From Acidobacteriota bacterium (GTDB lineage Bacteria; Zixibacteria; MSB-5A5; GN15; FEB-12): DNA of 64,000 nucleotides. This document shows positions 34,651 through 43,516 of the stretch, piece after piece. The DNA is taken from contig DATKXK010000005.1 in NCBI GenBank assembly GCA_035529075.1, positions 1-64,000 of the forward strand, read 5' to 3'. Within the stretch, counting starts at the first letter, position 1; each line of letters begins with the position of its first letter. The notes beneath the pieces were generated by a model, which was not told the DNA's origin, searched no databases, and saw only the letters and a list, made by a program, of their open reading frames with translations. The position numbers and the translations under genes were made by a program.

Positions 34651-36234
34651 TCAACCATAGTGCACCTGCTGCCGACGTGCAATAAAGGCGATAGCCAGCG
34701 AACCGAGAGCAACCAAGCCCAGGACGGCCAGTTTCGCGGCAGTAATGGACTCGTCGATAGTGCCCAGCAAATCCAGGGTTGTCAGATGGTCAATTGATCC
34801 AACGTACCAGATCATCAGATAAGTAACTTCGAAGAGCTTCTTGCTGCCACTCAGGGTTCCCATAGCCAACGACACCGTCGGGACAAGGAAGGCTGCAATC
34901 ATCAATGTCGCAGCGTAGGGCCACTGTCCTGCGATAGTCGCTCGAAGAGCCATGGCACAGACCGATGCTACAGCGATTAACAGACCGGACAGCCAGATGG
35001 CGGGAAATTGACGCATGAGCGGACTCGGCGAAGAGAAAAGCAACTGAACCGTACCGAAACGAGATTCACGCGTTCCCATCGTCGACCATATTACCAGCGG
35101 CCAGACCATGGACGCGGGGACCAAAAACAGCCTTGCAGTATCGAACGGCGCCGCGCACTGTGCAGCCACCAGACCGACTGCAACTGCGTACCAAAACCAG
35201 TGACGGCCCTTGAGTGCCAGCCTCAGTTCGGCGGCGACCATCCGGTAGAGCCTGAATCTGGGTTCAGGCGGGCAAAGTGAATCATACTCAGGTCCGGTAC
35301 CGGCATGGGATGTTTCTTGCACTTTTTCTGAAGCCGCCGCCTTTGCTTTCAGACGTATCCCCTTGTGTGCGACCCTGGCCGGATCAAAGCGATCAAACAG
35401 CAGGACAGCCATGCCGGCTACCGCAAACGCTATGGCTATCCAGTGCAGCCGCAGCAGAAGTATGCCGATCGTCCAATCGATACCCGTCCACGAAAACGTC
35501 TTGAACGTCTCGAATTGCATTTCCGTGTCGAAGTCGACAAAGCCCGCCACCAATCCGATTGTCTCGCCGGGAAAAGCCATTGCAGCGGCGGCCCGTGCAC
35601 TATCGGTAAAGACAGCCACCGATGCGAGATCAAGGAACGGCACGGTTAGCATGCCCAATACGACGCAACTTTCGGCCAGGAACAAATAGATGACATTGCC
35701 CGCGCTTCCTCTGAGCCATCGGGCGGTATCGAAAAAGACTGCTACCGAGGCCACGAAAATGGACGCCGGTATACAAACGATAAGAAACGGTGATACAAAA
35801 GCCCACAAGTCGATCTCACCTGTTTCGTTTCTTATCAGCAGCGTGACGAAAGCCAGGACGGCCAGGGACGCGACCATCAACCACAATGCAGCAATGTTGC
35901 TCACGAGTTTTGAAGTTATATAGACACGCCCGCTCATCCGTGTGGTGGCGATAATCTGCCCCACCTCTGTCAGGCGATCGCGCTTAATCGAACCTCTGAT
36001 CAGGTAGAACCCGATAATCGCTAGCATGATAGTGCTGCAAACAGCCATCAGGCTACCCGCCCAGGCCGAGTTGTATACGCTCTTGTATTCCCCAAACTGA
36101 ATTGTGTACTTGCCGGTGATTACCAGGTATCCGAAGAACATCACACCAATCATTGTGACCAGGAAGCTGTATCGCCGCGTCCGCTCTCGGAAATCGGCCA
36201 GGCTCAACTGAAAGAGAATCCGTAGTCTATCCAT
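34651..36234 (-). CDS. ABC-2 type exporter permease
   Basis: 527 residues from ATG 36234, which overlaps the ATPase stop by 8 bases; an ATG at 36258 lies inside the ATPase gene and gives an unlikely N-terminus. About twelve hydrophobic segments are spread over two halves (about 20-300 and 330-520) with a Lys/Ala-rich loop between. The double length and the DRLTEVGQIIATTRMSGR-type amphipathic loop after TM2 match ABC-2 permeases of the gliding/GldF or NosY-like class. It forms the membrane part of the exporter with 36227-37114. The cargo is unknown. Confidence 0.88.
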   Translation of the reverse strand: MDRLRILFQLSLADFRERTRRYSFLVTMIGVMFFGYLVITGKYTIQFGEYKSVYNSAWAGSLMAVCSTIMLAIIGFYLIRGSIKRDRLTEVGQIIATTRMSGRVYITSKLVSNIAALWLMVASLAVLAFVTLLIRNETGEIDLWAFVSPFLIVCIPASIFVASVAVFFDTARWLRGSAGNVIYLFLAESCVVLGMLTVPFLDLASVAVFTDSARAAAAMAFPGETIGLVAGFVDFDTEMQFETFKTFSWTGIDWTIGILLLRLHWIAIAFAVAGMAVLLFDRFDPARVAHKGIRLKAKAAASEKVQETSHAGTGPEYDSLCPPEPRFRLYRMVAAELRLALKGRHWFWYAVAVGLVAAQCAAPFDTARLFLVPASMVWPLVIWSTMGTRESRFGTVQLLFSSPSPLMRQFPAIWLSGLLIAVASVCAMALRATIAGQWPYAATLMIAAFLVPTVSLAMGTLSGSKKLFEVTYLMIWYVGSIDHLTTLDLLGTIDESITAAKLAVLGLVALGSLAIAFIARRQQVHYG

Positions 36235-37114
36235 CCTGTCGCTCGCGCTGATGGCCATTCAGCAGCCGAAGATACGCGTCCTCGAGAGTCGGCGTCACCT
36301 GTCGGGCCGAGGCGGTCGGTGCCCTCTCCACCACTACCCGCGCTCGCACACCTTCGGTAGTTCTGGTCGTGCTACCTACAATGTGCCTCCGTCTCAGGTC
36401 GGTCAACTCGGAGCTGGCAATGACAACCTCCCAGACCTTTCCCTCCACTGACCGGAGAAGCTCCTCCGGAGCAGCATGCACGAGAAGATGCCCTTTGTTC
36501 ATGATGGCGATTGAAGTTGCGGCTGCTTCGATGTCGGAGACGATGTGCGAAGACAATATCACTGTGCGGTTGCCGGACAGTTCCGAGAGGAGGTTCCGAA
36601 ATCGTATCCGTTCCTGGGGATCCAGACCAGCGGTCGGTTCATCGACTATCAACAATTCGGGATCGTTAAGCAGTGCTTGAGCAATTCCCACCCGCTGCTT
36701 CATCCCTCCTGAGAGAGAACCAAGACGCTGCTTCCGGGCATCACCAAGGTTGACCAACTCCAGCAATTGGTCAATCCTTCGCCGAGCCGGCCTGCCACTG
36801 ATACCTCGCGCTGCCGCCAGGTACGACAGGAACTCGGTAGCGTTCAGATTGGGATAAATGCCGAAAGCTTGCGGGAGATAGCCGAGTATTTGGCGAACAT
36901 TTTCGGGCGAATTGGCGATATTGTAACCGTTCCAGCTGGCACTGCCTTCGGTAGGTTTGGTAACGGTGGCCAGAATTCGCATCAGGGTCGACTTCCCCGC
37001 ACCATTCGGGCCCAGCAACCCGAGGATGCCGGAGTCTATGTCCAGACAGAACTCCTTGAGCCCCCAAACGTTTCCTTTGTAGCGTTTTCCCAAATGGTCA
37101 GTTCGAAGGTTCAA
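36227..37114 (-). CDS. ABC transporter ATP-binding protein (CcmA/NatA class)
   Basis: 295 residues from TTG 37114, preferred because AAAAGGAG stands 7 bases upstream; GTG at 37150 has none. Walker A GPNGAGKSTL, Q-loop (YLPQAFG), signature LSGGMKQRVG, Walker B LLIVDEPTAGLD and the switch His in SSHIVSDIE are all intact. A C-terminal extension of about 80 residues is typical of the DrrA/NatA group that drives ABC-2 exporters. It is the first gene of the two-gene operon with the permease. Confidence 0.93.
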   Translation of the reverse strand: MNLRTDHLGKRYKGNVWGLKEFCLDIDSGILGLLGPNGAGKSTLMRILATVTKPTEGSASWNGYNIANSPENVRQILGYLPQAFGIYPNLNATEFLSYLAAARGISGRPARRRIDQLLELVNLGDARKQRLGSLSGGMKQRVGIAQALLNDPELLIVDEPTAGLDPQERIRFRNLLSELSGNRTVILSSHIVSDIEAAATSIAIMNKGHLLVHAAPEELLRSVEGKVWEVVIASSELTDLRRRHIVGSTTRTTEGVRARVVVERAPTASARQVTPTLEDAYLRLLNGHQRERQDG

Positions 37115-37234
37115 TGCGGCACTCCTTTTGCGGCGATTCGTCACAATCACTGAGACCGGTGGTTCTTCCGGATTAGACGGCGGAGCTGGTCTGTTTGTTG
37201 CGGGGATCAGTCAAATACATGACAGGCTTCATGA

Positions 37235-37352
37235 CCTTCCATCGACTTCCATTGATACAAGCATAGTGTAATCGAACCGGGAATGCAAACGCCACAAAAG
37301 TCCGGGGCGAGTCAGGTCAACCCCGCCGTTTCACGGGGCGCTTTATCCGGAT
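37235..37352 (+). repeat. Element A, copy 17
   Basis: CTTCCATCGACTTCCATTG, GCATAGTGTAATCG, CAAACGCCACAAAAG and the core TCCGGGGCGAGTCAGGTC, then CCCCGCC-GTTTCAC-GGGGCGC and TTTATCC. It lies in the divergent gap between the ABC exporter and the VCBS protein. Confidence 0.75.
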
Positions 37353-37498
37353 TGGCTTCCTTACTGAGCGAAAAAGACAGTCGTTGCGGAAACTACTCCC
37401 GGAATCGTGCAATCTCTTGCGCATTCCTCGGAGGCCCGTTTGGCCGGTCGCGCAGGGAAAATGGCCGGCAGGCCAAAGCTCCCCGGCCTGAAATATCG

Positions 37499-37527
37499 TT
37501 GACTTTTTCGTCCATTGTGAGTATATT
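37499..37527 (+). promoter_or_regulatory. Sigma70-like promoter of the VCBS protein gene
   Basis: TTGACT, 17 bases, TATATT, 178 bases upstream of the ATG. The same pair (TTGACT, 17, TACATT) stands at the matching place before the broken paralogue at 51828, which supports it. Confidence 0.6.
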
Positions 37528-37704
37528 GGTGCATCAACTGTTGCCCGTCATCAACTTGCTATCGCCCCCGTGACCTGACACCCGAATTGATGAGCTCCCG
37601 CCGACGGGCCAAAAGATCCTTGCAGCGTGGGCAAGTGTTTTTCGAAAAACGAAGCTAAATATCTGAGCCGAATTGCAGAAAACAAAACACCAGGGGAGGC
37701 AAAG

Positions 37705-39144
37705 ATGAAAAGCGTACCCAGATCAGGCTGTATCCTGGCGCTGTGGCTGATGGTGGGAATGACACTGGTCGTGCCGGATGCCCTGGCCGATGAACCATTG
37801 TTCGCCGCAAGGATCGATTATGGCGCAGGAGATAATCCAGGCTCTGTCTTCTCGATCGATCTTGACGGGGATGGTGACAATGACCTGGCGGTAGCTAACC
37901 AGGACTCTAACAATGTTTCCATTCTGAAGAATAACGGTGACGGGACGTTTCAGACGGCGGTCGACTATGGCACGGGAAATGGTCCGTACTCTGTCTTCGC
38001 AATTGATCTTGACGGAGATGGTGACAATGACCTGGCGGTAGCCAACAATGAGTCTTACAATGTTTCCATTCTCATGAACAACGGTGACGGGACCTTTCTA
38101 ACGGCGGTCGACTATGGCGCAGGAGATGGTTCGTACTCTGTCTTCTCGATTGATCTTGACGGTGATGGTGACAATGACCTGGCGGTAGCGAACGAGGGCT
38201 CTGACGATGTTTCCATTCTGATGAACAACGGTGACGGGACGTTTCAAACGGCGGTCGACTATGGCGCAGGAGATTATCCGGTCTCTGTCTTCTCGATTGA
38301 TCTTGACGGGGATGGTGACAATGACCTGGCGATGGCAAACTATTACTCTGACAATGTCTCCATTCTCATGAACAACGGTGACGGGACGTTTGCGACCGCG
38401 GTCGACTATGGGGCAGGAGATGGTCCCATCTCTGTCTTCTCGATTGATCTTGACGGGGATGGTGACAATGACCTGGCGGTAGCCAATGAGGATTCTGACG
38501 ATGTTTCTGTCCTGATAAATAACGGTGACGGGACGTTAAAAACCGCGGTCGCCTATGGTGTAAGATATGGTCCTTACTCTGTCTTCTCGAGTGATCTTGA
38601 CGGGGATGGTGACAATGACCTGGCGGTAACGAACGCGTTCTCTGACAATGTCTCCATTCTCAAGAATAACGGTGACGGGACGTTTGAAACCGCGGTCGAC
38701 TATGGCGCGGGAGATTATCCGGTCTCTGTCTTCTCGATTGATCTTGACGGGGATGGTGACAATGACCTGGCGGTAGCAAACTATAACTCTGACAATGTTT
38801 CCATTCTCTTTAATCTCAGTGATGTTTACGTGGACGTTGAAGACTACGAGCCGTTGGAGTTGCCGCACGGCTTTGAATTGGGTCGGAACTACCCGAACCC
38901 GTTTAATCCATCAACGGTAATCAAGTACGTTCTTCCGCAGCGGAGCCATGTGACAATCGAGATATTCAACGTGCTCGGTCAGCGGGTGCGGACGCTGGTC
39001 GACCGGGAGCAGTCGGCCGGGTCACATGTGGTAACCTGGGACGGCCGGTCGGAGGCGGGCCGGGAGGTCTCGACCGGTGTATACCTGTACCGCGTCCAGG
39101 CCGGAGATCACGTGCAGACAGAAAAGATGCTGCTGCTGAAGTAG
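37705..39144 (+). CDS. Secreted VCBS/FG-GAP repeat protein with type IX-style sorting domain
   Basis: 479 residues from ATG 37705 with GGGGAGG 5 bases upstream. Signal peptide about 1-28 (...PDALA). Seven tandem 49-residue repeats (FSIDLDGDGDNDLAVAN, then NVSIL-NNGDGTF-TAVDYGAG) carry DxDxDGxxD calcium sites and would form a seven-bladed propeller. From about 395 comes the sorting domain: FELGRNYPNPFNPSTVIKY, LGQRVRTLVDREQSAGSH, GVYLYRVQAG and KMLLLK at the end. So it is exported through a type IX-like system and held at or released from the cell surface. A near-perfect terminator follows. A truncated copy with the same flanks is at 51828. Confidence 0.92.
   Translation: MKSVPRSGCILALWLMVGMTLVVPDALADEPLFAARIDYGAGDNPGSVFSIDLDGDGDNDLAVANQDSNNVSILKNNGDGTFQTAVDYGTGNGPYSVFAIDLDGDGDNDLAVANNESYNVSILMNNGDGTFLTAVDYGAGDGSYSVFSIDLDGDGDNDLAVANEGSDDVSILMNNGDGTFQTAVDYGAGDYPVSVFSIDLDGDGDNDLAMANYYSDNVSILMNNGDGTFATAVDYGAGDGPISVFSIDLDGDGDNDLAVANEDSDDVSVLINNGDGTLKTAVAYGVRYGPYSVFSSDLDGDGDNDLAVTNAFSDNVSILKNNGDGTFETAVDYGAGDYPVSVFSIDLDGDGDNDLAVANYNSDNVSILFNLSDVYVDVEDYEPLELPHGFELGRNYPNPFNPSTVIKYVLPQRSHVTIEIFNVLGQRVRTLVDREQSAGSHVVTWDGRSEAGREVSTGVYLYRVQAGDHVQTEKMLLLK
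37840..38815 (+). repeat. Seven 147-bp tandem repeats within the VCBS gene
   Basis: The stretch GATCTTGACGGGGATGGTGA-CAATGACCTGGCGGTA recurs seven times at about 147-base spacing with few changes, some units almost identical at DNA level (for example the units near 38280 and 38720). This points to recent unequal exchange or gene conversion. Confidence 0.85.
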
Positions 39145-39167
39145 CCGCAGGCTCTCTCGGACGATCA

Positions 39168-39196
39168 AAAGGGCAGGCCGGCTCGGCCTGCCCTTT
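39168..39196 (+). terminator. Intrinsic terminator, 13-bp stem
   Basis: AAAGGGCAGGCCG and CGGCCTGCCCTTT pair perfectly around a GCT loop, 24 bases behind the VCBS gene. The A-run and T-run at the two sides make it bidirectional. The same stem occurs at 51447 and 52407. Confidence 0.85.
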
Positions 39197-39211
39197 ACAT
39201 ATTTAGTGCGC

Positions 39212-39350
39212 TACTTTCCGACGTCTTCCGTTCGTGTCAGCTCAGCCCAGCGTGACTCGGAAGCCGAATTCCACAATAGTCCGGGCAGAGTGAGGTCGGA
39301 GCCGCTTAGGATTTAGGTCCCCGCGTTGCCTTTCCGCGGGACCGTTGTCC
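39212..39350 (+). repeat. Element A, copy 18 (complete)
   Basis: CTTTCCGACGTCTTCCGTTC, CCCAGCGTGACTC, GCCGAATTCCACAATAG, the core TCCGGGCAGAGTGAGGTCGG-AGCCGC, then GGTCCCCGCG...CGCGGGACC and GTTGTCCTTG. Confidence 0.8.
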
Positions 39351-39465
39351 TTGCATTGTGGGAGTCAGTCAGTATACTTGTGGCAAGAGAAGTAAGCGTA
39401 CGGGAAGCGAGCGAGCCCCTCCCTCCGACCTGTGCATAAGCTAACTGCATAGGGATGGAAGCATC

Positions 39466-40011
39466 ATGTTCAAGAATGCCGTCTTAGAAACAGATCGATT
39501 GATCATTAGACCCCTGAGGCTGGAGGATGACACAACACTTCATGATGTTGTCAGCCGGGAGGAGGTGATGCACTTCCTGCCGGAAGGAGTGATGTCGCTT
39601 GACGAGGTTCGCGACATCATCACATGGCTGTTGAAGTGTTATGATGAGAACACGCCTCAGAATATCAAGAAGTGGACGCTGGCAGTTGTCCGGAAAGATA
39701 GTTCCGAAGTCATTGGGTGGTGCGGGCTGGGACGGTTGGATTTCAGCTGCGATGAGATTGAGCTGTTCTGCGGGTTGTCGGATTCATATTGGGGCAGGGG
39801 AATCGCGGCTGAGGCCTGCAGAGCTGTATTGGATTACGCATTCAGTAGCATCGGTCTCAGTCGCATAGTTGCAGTGGTCGATCCTGAAAACTCACGGTCG
39901 CGAAGACTGATCGAGAAGATAGGGATGCAGCTGGAAAAGCAAATAGGCGATTTGCCAAAGGAGTTTGGACACTATGAGGGATTTCTTTACTACTCAATAT
40001 CTCGGAAGTAG
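39466..40011 (+). CDS. GNAT acetyltransferase, RimJ/RimL-like
   Basis: 181 residues, the normal size. The N-terminal strand LETDRLIIRPLRLEDD and the CoA loop YWGRGIAAEACRAVLDYAF (about 108-126, the Q/RxxGxG/A site as RGIAAEA) are typical of Acetyltransf_3; VVDPENSRSRRLIEKIGM follows as the usual strand-helix. Members acetylate ribosomal-protein N-termini or small amines such as antibiotics. A single-gene unit between element A copies 18 and 19. Confidence 0.9.
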   Translation: MFKNAVLETDRLIIRPLRLEDDTTLHDVVSREEVMHFLPEGVMSLDEVRDIITWLLKCYDENTPQNIKKWTLAVVRKDSSEVIGWCGLGRLDFSCDEIELFCGLSDSYWGRGIAAEACRAVLDYAFSSIGLSRIVAVVDPENSRSRRLIEKIGMQLEKQIGDLPKEFGHYEGFLYYSISRK

Positions 40012-40150
40012 AGTCCAGGACATAATCAGCCTGTAAACGGGTGAGTCACGCTTTACGGCAGTGGATGCTTCCTCTATTCGATTAATGATAAATGAGAGCC
40101 AGCAGGGACGAACAGAAATGCACAAATCCACTTTCCATATTCCATCGTAC

Positions 40151-40273
40151 TTTTTCCATCTCTCGTCGAGTGGCATATTATAACACTGAAGTCAAACGTT
40201 AGAGGGGTCTGGGGAGAGTGAGGTCGGAGCCGCCATAGATATTGACCCCGCTGCACAGCGGGGTTATTTTATG
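40151..40273 (+). repeat. Element A, copy 19 (complete)
   Basis: TTCCATCTCTCGTCGAGTGG, the core TCTGGGGAGAGTGAGGTCGG-AGCCGCC, ATAGATATTGACCCCGCTG-CAC-AGCGGGGTTATTTTATG. The 3' hairpin is perfect (CCCCGCTG / AGCGGGG), so the end acts like a terminator. Confidence 0.85.
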
Positions 40274-40381
40274 GGCGGTTGGTAGATTCTGTGATAACGA
40301 CTAAGTGGACAGGAGATACAGGTAACCCCAGCCTGGTGTGCGGATCACCTGACCGCAAGAGCCTCATGACGGTAGAGCATT

Positions 40382-42085
40382 ATGCTTGAATTGGCGTTTC
40401 TGAAAGACCTGGTCGTAATACTTAGTGTTGCGGTGGTTGTCGTAATCGCCTTCCACAGACTCAAACTGCCGTCCATAGCCGGTTTTATCCTCTCAGGGAT
40501 CCTGGTCGGCCCCCGGGGACTCGGTTTGATCGACGACGCTCACCAGGTCGAAGTGTTAGCCGAGATCGGGGTGGCGTTGCTTCTATTCGGCATTGGTGTG
40601 GAGCTTGCCTTGAAGAAGCTGCAACGCCTGTGGCGGCTGGCCGTGGTGGGCGGTGTTCTGCAGGTGGGCATCAGCGCGGGGGCTGCATTCGCCATTGGTA
40701 GAATGGCCGGCTTGCCGACCAACTCTGCCGTTCTCATAGGCTTTGTTGTGGCCCTGTCCAGTACGGCTATTGTGTTGCGAGGGCTGCAGGAGCGAGGGGA
40801 GGTTGACGCTCCCCACGGTCGCCTGATACTGGGCATCCTTGTGTTCCAGGATTTCAGCGTCGTGCCGATGATGCTGATCCTCCCGTTGCTCATCGGCGCG
40901 GATCTGAGCGCCGGAGCGTTTGTCGTCACACTGGCCAAGTCTATCGGTATAGTATTAGCCGTCCTGCTTTCAGCGATACTCGTAGTGCCTCGAATCCTGA
41001 AGCTCGTCGCCCAGACACGGCAAAGACAGTTGTTCATTCTTTCCGTATTTGTCGTCTGCCTGGGAACCGCCTGGCTGGTTACCCGGTCCGGGGCGTCGCT
41101 CGCGATAGGAGCGTTCCTGGCGGGGCTGGTGGTTGCGGGAAGCGAATACAGACACCAGGCCCTGGCCGACATGATCTCGTTCAGAGAGGTCTTTGCCAGT
41201 CTCTTTTTTGTATCGGTGGGGATGATGCTGTCACCTTCCGCGATTCTGGGCAACCTTGCTGCAATCATTGCTATTCTGGCTGGAATCCTGCTTGGTAAGT
41301 CTGCAATCGTCTTTATAGTCGCTTTCCTGATGCGAATGCCGCTGAGGGTGTGTCTGGTTGCGGCTTTCGCGCTGGCTCAGGTAGGAGAATTCGCGTTCGT
41401 TCTGCTTTACGCCATACAAGGAACAGGTTTGATTGCCAAGTCCGTCGAAAACAGTTTGGTGTCGGCCGCGATTCTCTCCATGTTCATCACGCCTTTCGTC
41501 ATGTCGTACGGACCCAAACTGGCGGCCGGTCTTGGCAAATTCACACGGCTCAGGCGCCTGATTGAAGTGGATTCGGCCGAGGATGCCTCCGACGCCGTCT
41601 GTAAGATGTGTGATCACGTAATTGTCGCCGGTTACGGCTTCGCCGGCAGAGAACTGGCGCAGGTTCTTAATCAGCATGAGATCCCATATATTGTAGTGGA
41701 TCTGAACATTGAAAACGTGAGAAAGGCGACCCGGGAGGCGGGAAACGCCGTGTTCGGCGATATTACGAGCGAGGGTGTACTTGCCCAACTGGGGATTGAA
41801 AACGCACGCGAACTGGTATTGCTGATAAACGATCCCAGTGCCTCGGAGCATGCTGTTCGCGTCGCTCGGAGGCTGGCCCCTCGCATGTTCATAACCGCAC
41901 GGACTACCTATTTGCTCGATATCGAACGCCTGCTGGCGGCGGGTGCCGATGAGGTCGTGCCGGCTGAGCGGGAAGCTGCGGTTCGGGTCGCAACTCAGGT
42001 GCTCAAGAGGCATCGAGTGGATCTGAAGACAATTACCACACAGGCGTCGCAGATGCGGGATCATTCTGAAGATGAGGACTTCTGA
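40382..42085 (+). CDS. Kef-type cation:proton antiporter with RCK/TrkA-N domain
   Basis: 567 residues. About twelve TM helices of the CPA2 fold (about 5-385) include the conserved stretches AGFILSGILVGPRGLGLI and GFVVALSSTAIVL. A cytosolic Rossmann domain (about 410-530; VIVAGYGFAGRELAQ with GxGxxG nucleotide site, VVDLN, VFGDITSEGVLAQLGI) is the RCK_N regulator of K+ efflux systems. The second RCK lobe is short. K+ or Na+ exchange for protons is likely, with NAD(H) control. The last 129 bases of the gene and the 52 behind it are duplicated at 45375-45554. Confidence 0.93.
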   Translation: MLELAFLKDLVVILSVAVVVVIAFHRLKLPSIAGFILSGILVGPRGLGLIDDAHQVEVLAEIGVALLLFGIGVELALKKLQRLWRLAVVGGVLQVGISAGAAFAIGRMAGLPTNSAVLIGFVVALSSTAIVLRGLQERGEVDAPHGRLILGILVFQDFSVVPMMLILPLLIGADLSAGAFVVTLAKSIGIVLAVLLSAILVVPRILKLVAQTRQRQLFILSVFVVCLGTAWLVTRSGASLAIGAFLAGLVVAGSEYRHQALADMISFREVFASLFFVSVGMMLSPSAILGNLAAIIAILAGILLGKSAIVFIVAFLMRMPLRVCLVAAFALAQVGEFAFVLLYAIQGTGLIAKSVENSLVSAAILSMFITPFVMSYGPKLAAGLGKFTRLRRLIEVDSAEDASDAVCKMCDHVIVAGYGFAGRELAQVLNQHEIPYIVVDLNIENVRKATREAGNAVFGDITSEGVLAQLGIENARELVLLINDPSASEHAVRVARRLAPRMFITARTTYLLDIERLLAAGADEVVPAEREAAVRVATQVLKRHRVDLKTITTQASQMRDHSEDEDF

Positions 42086-42137
42086 CTTCCGTTGGCGGCT
42101 GTGCCTGTTCGCGCCATCCCGGCATGCATCGGCCTCG
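41957..42137 (+). repeat. Direct repeat, left copy (3' end of Kef gene)
   Basis: 181 bases covering the last 43 codons of the Kef gene and the first half of the element A copy behind it. The right copy is at 45375-45554 with about 15 differences. Between them lie the DUF362 and BNR-like genes. Confidence 0.85.
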
Positions 42138-42180
42138 CCATAGATATTGACCCCGGTTACTAACGGGGGTTATTTTGTGC
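42082..42180 (+). repeat. Element A, copy 20 (core altered)
   Basis: CTGACTTCCGTTGGCGGC overlaps the Kef stop codon. The GGGGAGAGTGAGG core is replaced by GCATGCATCGGCCTCGCC, but ATAGATATTGACCCC, the hairpin and TTATTTTGTG are intact. CAAGAGAGTCCGCGACAATC follows, as behind copy 24 (48362). Confidence 0.75.
42150..42178 (+). terminator. Terminator-like end of element A behind the Kef gene
   Basis: ACCCCG-GTTACTAA-CGGGGGT followed by TATTTTGTG. The stem is short and the T-run broken, so strength is uncertain, but placement behind the Kef stop is right. Confidence 0.5.
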
Positions 42181-42227
42181 CTGCAAGAGAGTCCGCGACA
42201 ATCCAGGCGTTGGCCTGGAAAAAGGAA

Positions 42228-42250
42228 GCCGCCATAAATGGTGGGCCGGC
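42228..42250 (+). repeat. Element D hairpin, copy 3
   Basis: CCGCCAT-AA-ATGGTGG with one G-U pair, followed by GCCGGCC in place of GCCACCC. The preceding 45 bases match those before D copy 5 (48408). Confidence 0.5.
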
Positions 42251-42300
42251 CGTCCTGCGCAGATATATATTCTCTTCGTGTCAGAAAGGGACGCACATTT

Positions 42301-43254
42301 ATGAAGCGCCGTGAGTTCATAAAAAAGGCAGGCCAGGCCGCCGCGCTGATGGCCGTGGCCGGCGACGCCGGATTGTTGACCGGCGGCTGTCAATCAGGAA
42401 CATATGACAAAACGACGGCAACGAAGCCTGATTTCGAGGTCGCGGCTGACCCGCAACTGCCCAAAGTTACCCTGGCCAGGAACGAAGATCACGCCAAGGC
42501 ACTTTGCTCCGCACTCGCTGTCATCGGGGGAATCGAACGATTCGTAAAAAGGGGTGAGCGTGTACTGCTGAAGCCGAATGCTGCCTGGGACAGGGTCCCG
42601 GAGCAGGCCGTCAATACGAATCCCGTTCTTGTCGGCGAGATGGTTCGCCAATGCAGGGCTGCGGGCGCTACGGAAGTATTAGTAACCGATTTCGGCTCTC
42701 ATAATCCGCGTCGTACGTTTTTGCGCTCGGGCATTCGAACTGCTGTCGAACAAAACGGGGGGAGAATTCTCCTGCTGAGCGATGACGATTTTGTCGAGAC
42801 TGATCTTAAAGGCCGCTTCATTACGAACTGGCCGGTGCTCAAGTATGTATTTGAGATAGACCGACTCATCAATATGCCCATTGCCAAACATCATGGCTTG
42901 GTGGCGGGTACGGCCTCCATGAAGAATTTCTTTGGCATTATCGGCGGTAACCGCTCGCGTCTGCACGACCGACTTGACCAATCCATTGTCGATCTGGCGG
43001 CGTTTTTCAAACCGACTTTGACGGTAGTTGACGCCACTCGGGTGCTGATGCGTAATGGCCCGGCGGGTGGCTCGCTTGATGATGTCGTGATTCGTAACTC
43101 AGTGATCTGTGCCACCGATCAGGTGGCGGCTGATTCACGGGCAAGTGAATTTCTGGGTATTACGGGAAACGATGTCAGACATATCGTTCTGGCGGCTGAA
43201 CAAGGGTTAGGTGAGATTGATTATCGCAAAGCGGGATATAAAGAAATTATATGA
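42301..43254 (+). CDS. DUF362 protein with Tat signal
   Basis: 317 residues from ATG 42301; an ATG at 42238 would bury the signal. The start MKRREFIKKAGQAA is a twin-arginine signal, and TGGC (Cys about 31) may be a lipobox. The DUF362 domain (about 50-300) includes VLLKPNA, VTDFGSHNP, INMPIAKHHG and the FFGIIGGNRSRLH stretch. No 4Fe-4S ferredoxin motif is present, unlike in many DUF362 proteins, yet Tat export suggests a folded or cofactor-bound product. The biochemical role of DUF362 is not settled. It lies between the direct repeats 41957 and 45375. Confidence 0.9.
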   Translation: MKRREFIKKAGQAAALMAVAGDAGLLTGGCQSGTYDKTTATKPDFEVAADPQLPKVTLARNEDHAKALCSALAVIGGIERFVKRGERVLLKPNAAWDRVPEQAVNTNPVLVGEMVRQCRAAGATEVLVTDFGSHNPRRTFLRSGIRTAVEQNGGRILLLSDDDFVETDLKGRFITNWPVLKYVFEIDRLINMPIAKHHGLVAGTASMKNFFGIIGGNRSRLHDRLDQSIVDLAAFFKPTLTVVDATRVLMRNGPAGGSLDDVVIRNSVICATDQVAADSRASEFLGITGNDVRHIVLAAEQGLGEIDYRKAGYKEII

Positions 43255-43297
43255 TCGCCTTTTCAGTCAGTAGTCCTGGTCAATTACTCACATCTGA

Positions 43298-43363
43298 TCG
43301 TCTTCCATCGAGTTACGACTACCTGCACATAGTGGTGCCGGGCTGCGAACTGCAAAATCATTG
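43298..43363 (+). repeat. Element A, copy 21 (5' half only)
   Basis: GATCGTCTTCCATCGAGTTA, CACATAGTGGTGC and GCGAACTGCAAAATCA match blocks I-III start; the GGGGAGAGTG core and hairpin are absent. Confidence 0.5.
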
Positions 43364-43516
43364 ACTTGTCAGCACGATCAATGTACCTTGCTTCTGGGAG
43401 CGATTTCACCTCGCCTTTATCAATCATCAGACATGTCGCTTAGCCGGTGTCGTAACTGCAGGGGGTCAACCTGCCGTCGACATGATCTCCTTGGGATAGG
43501 ATAACGAGGAGTACGT

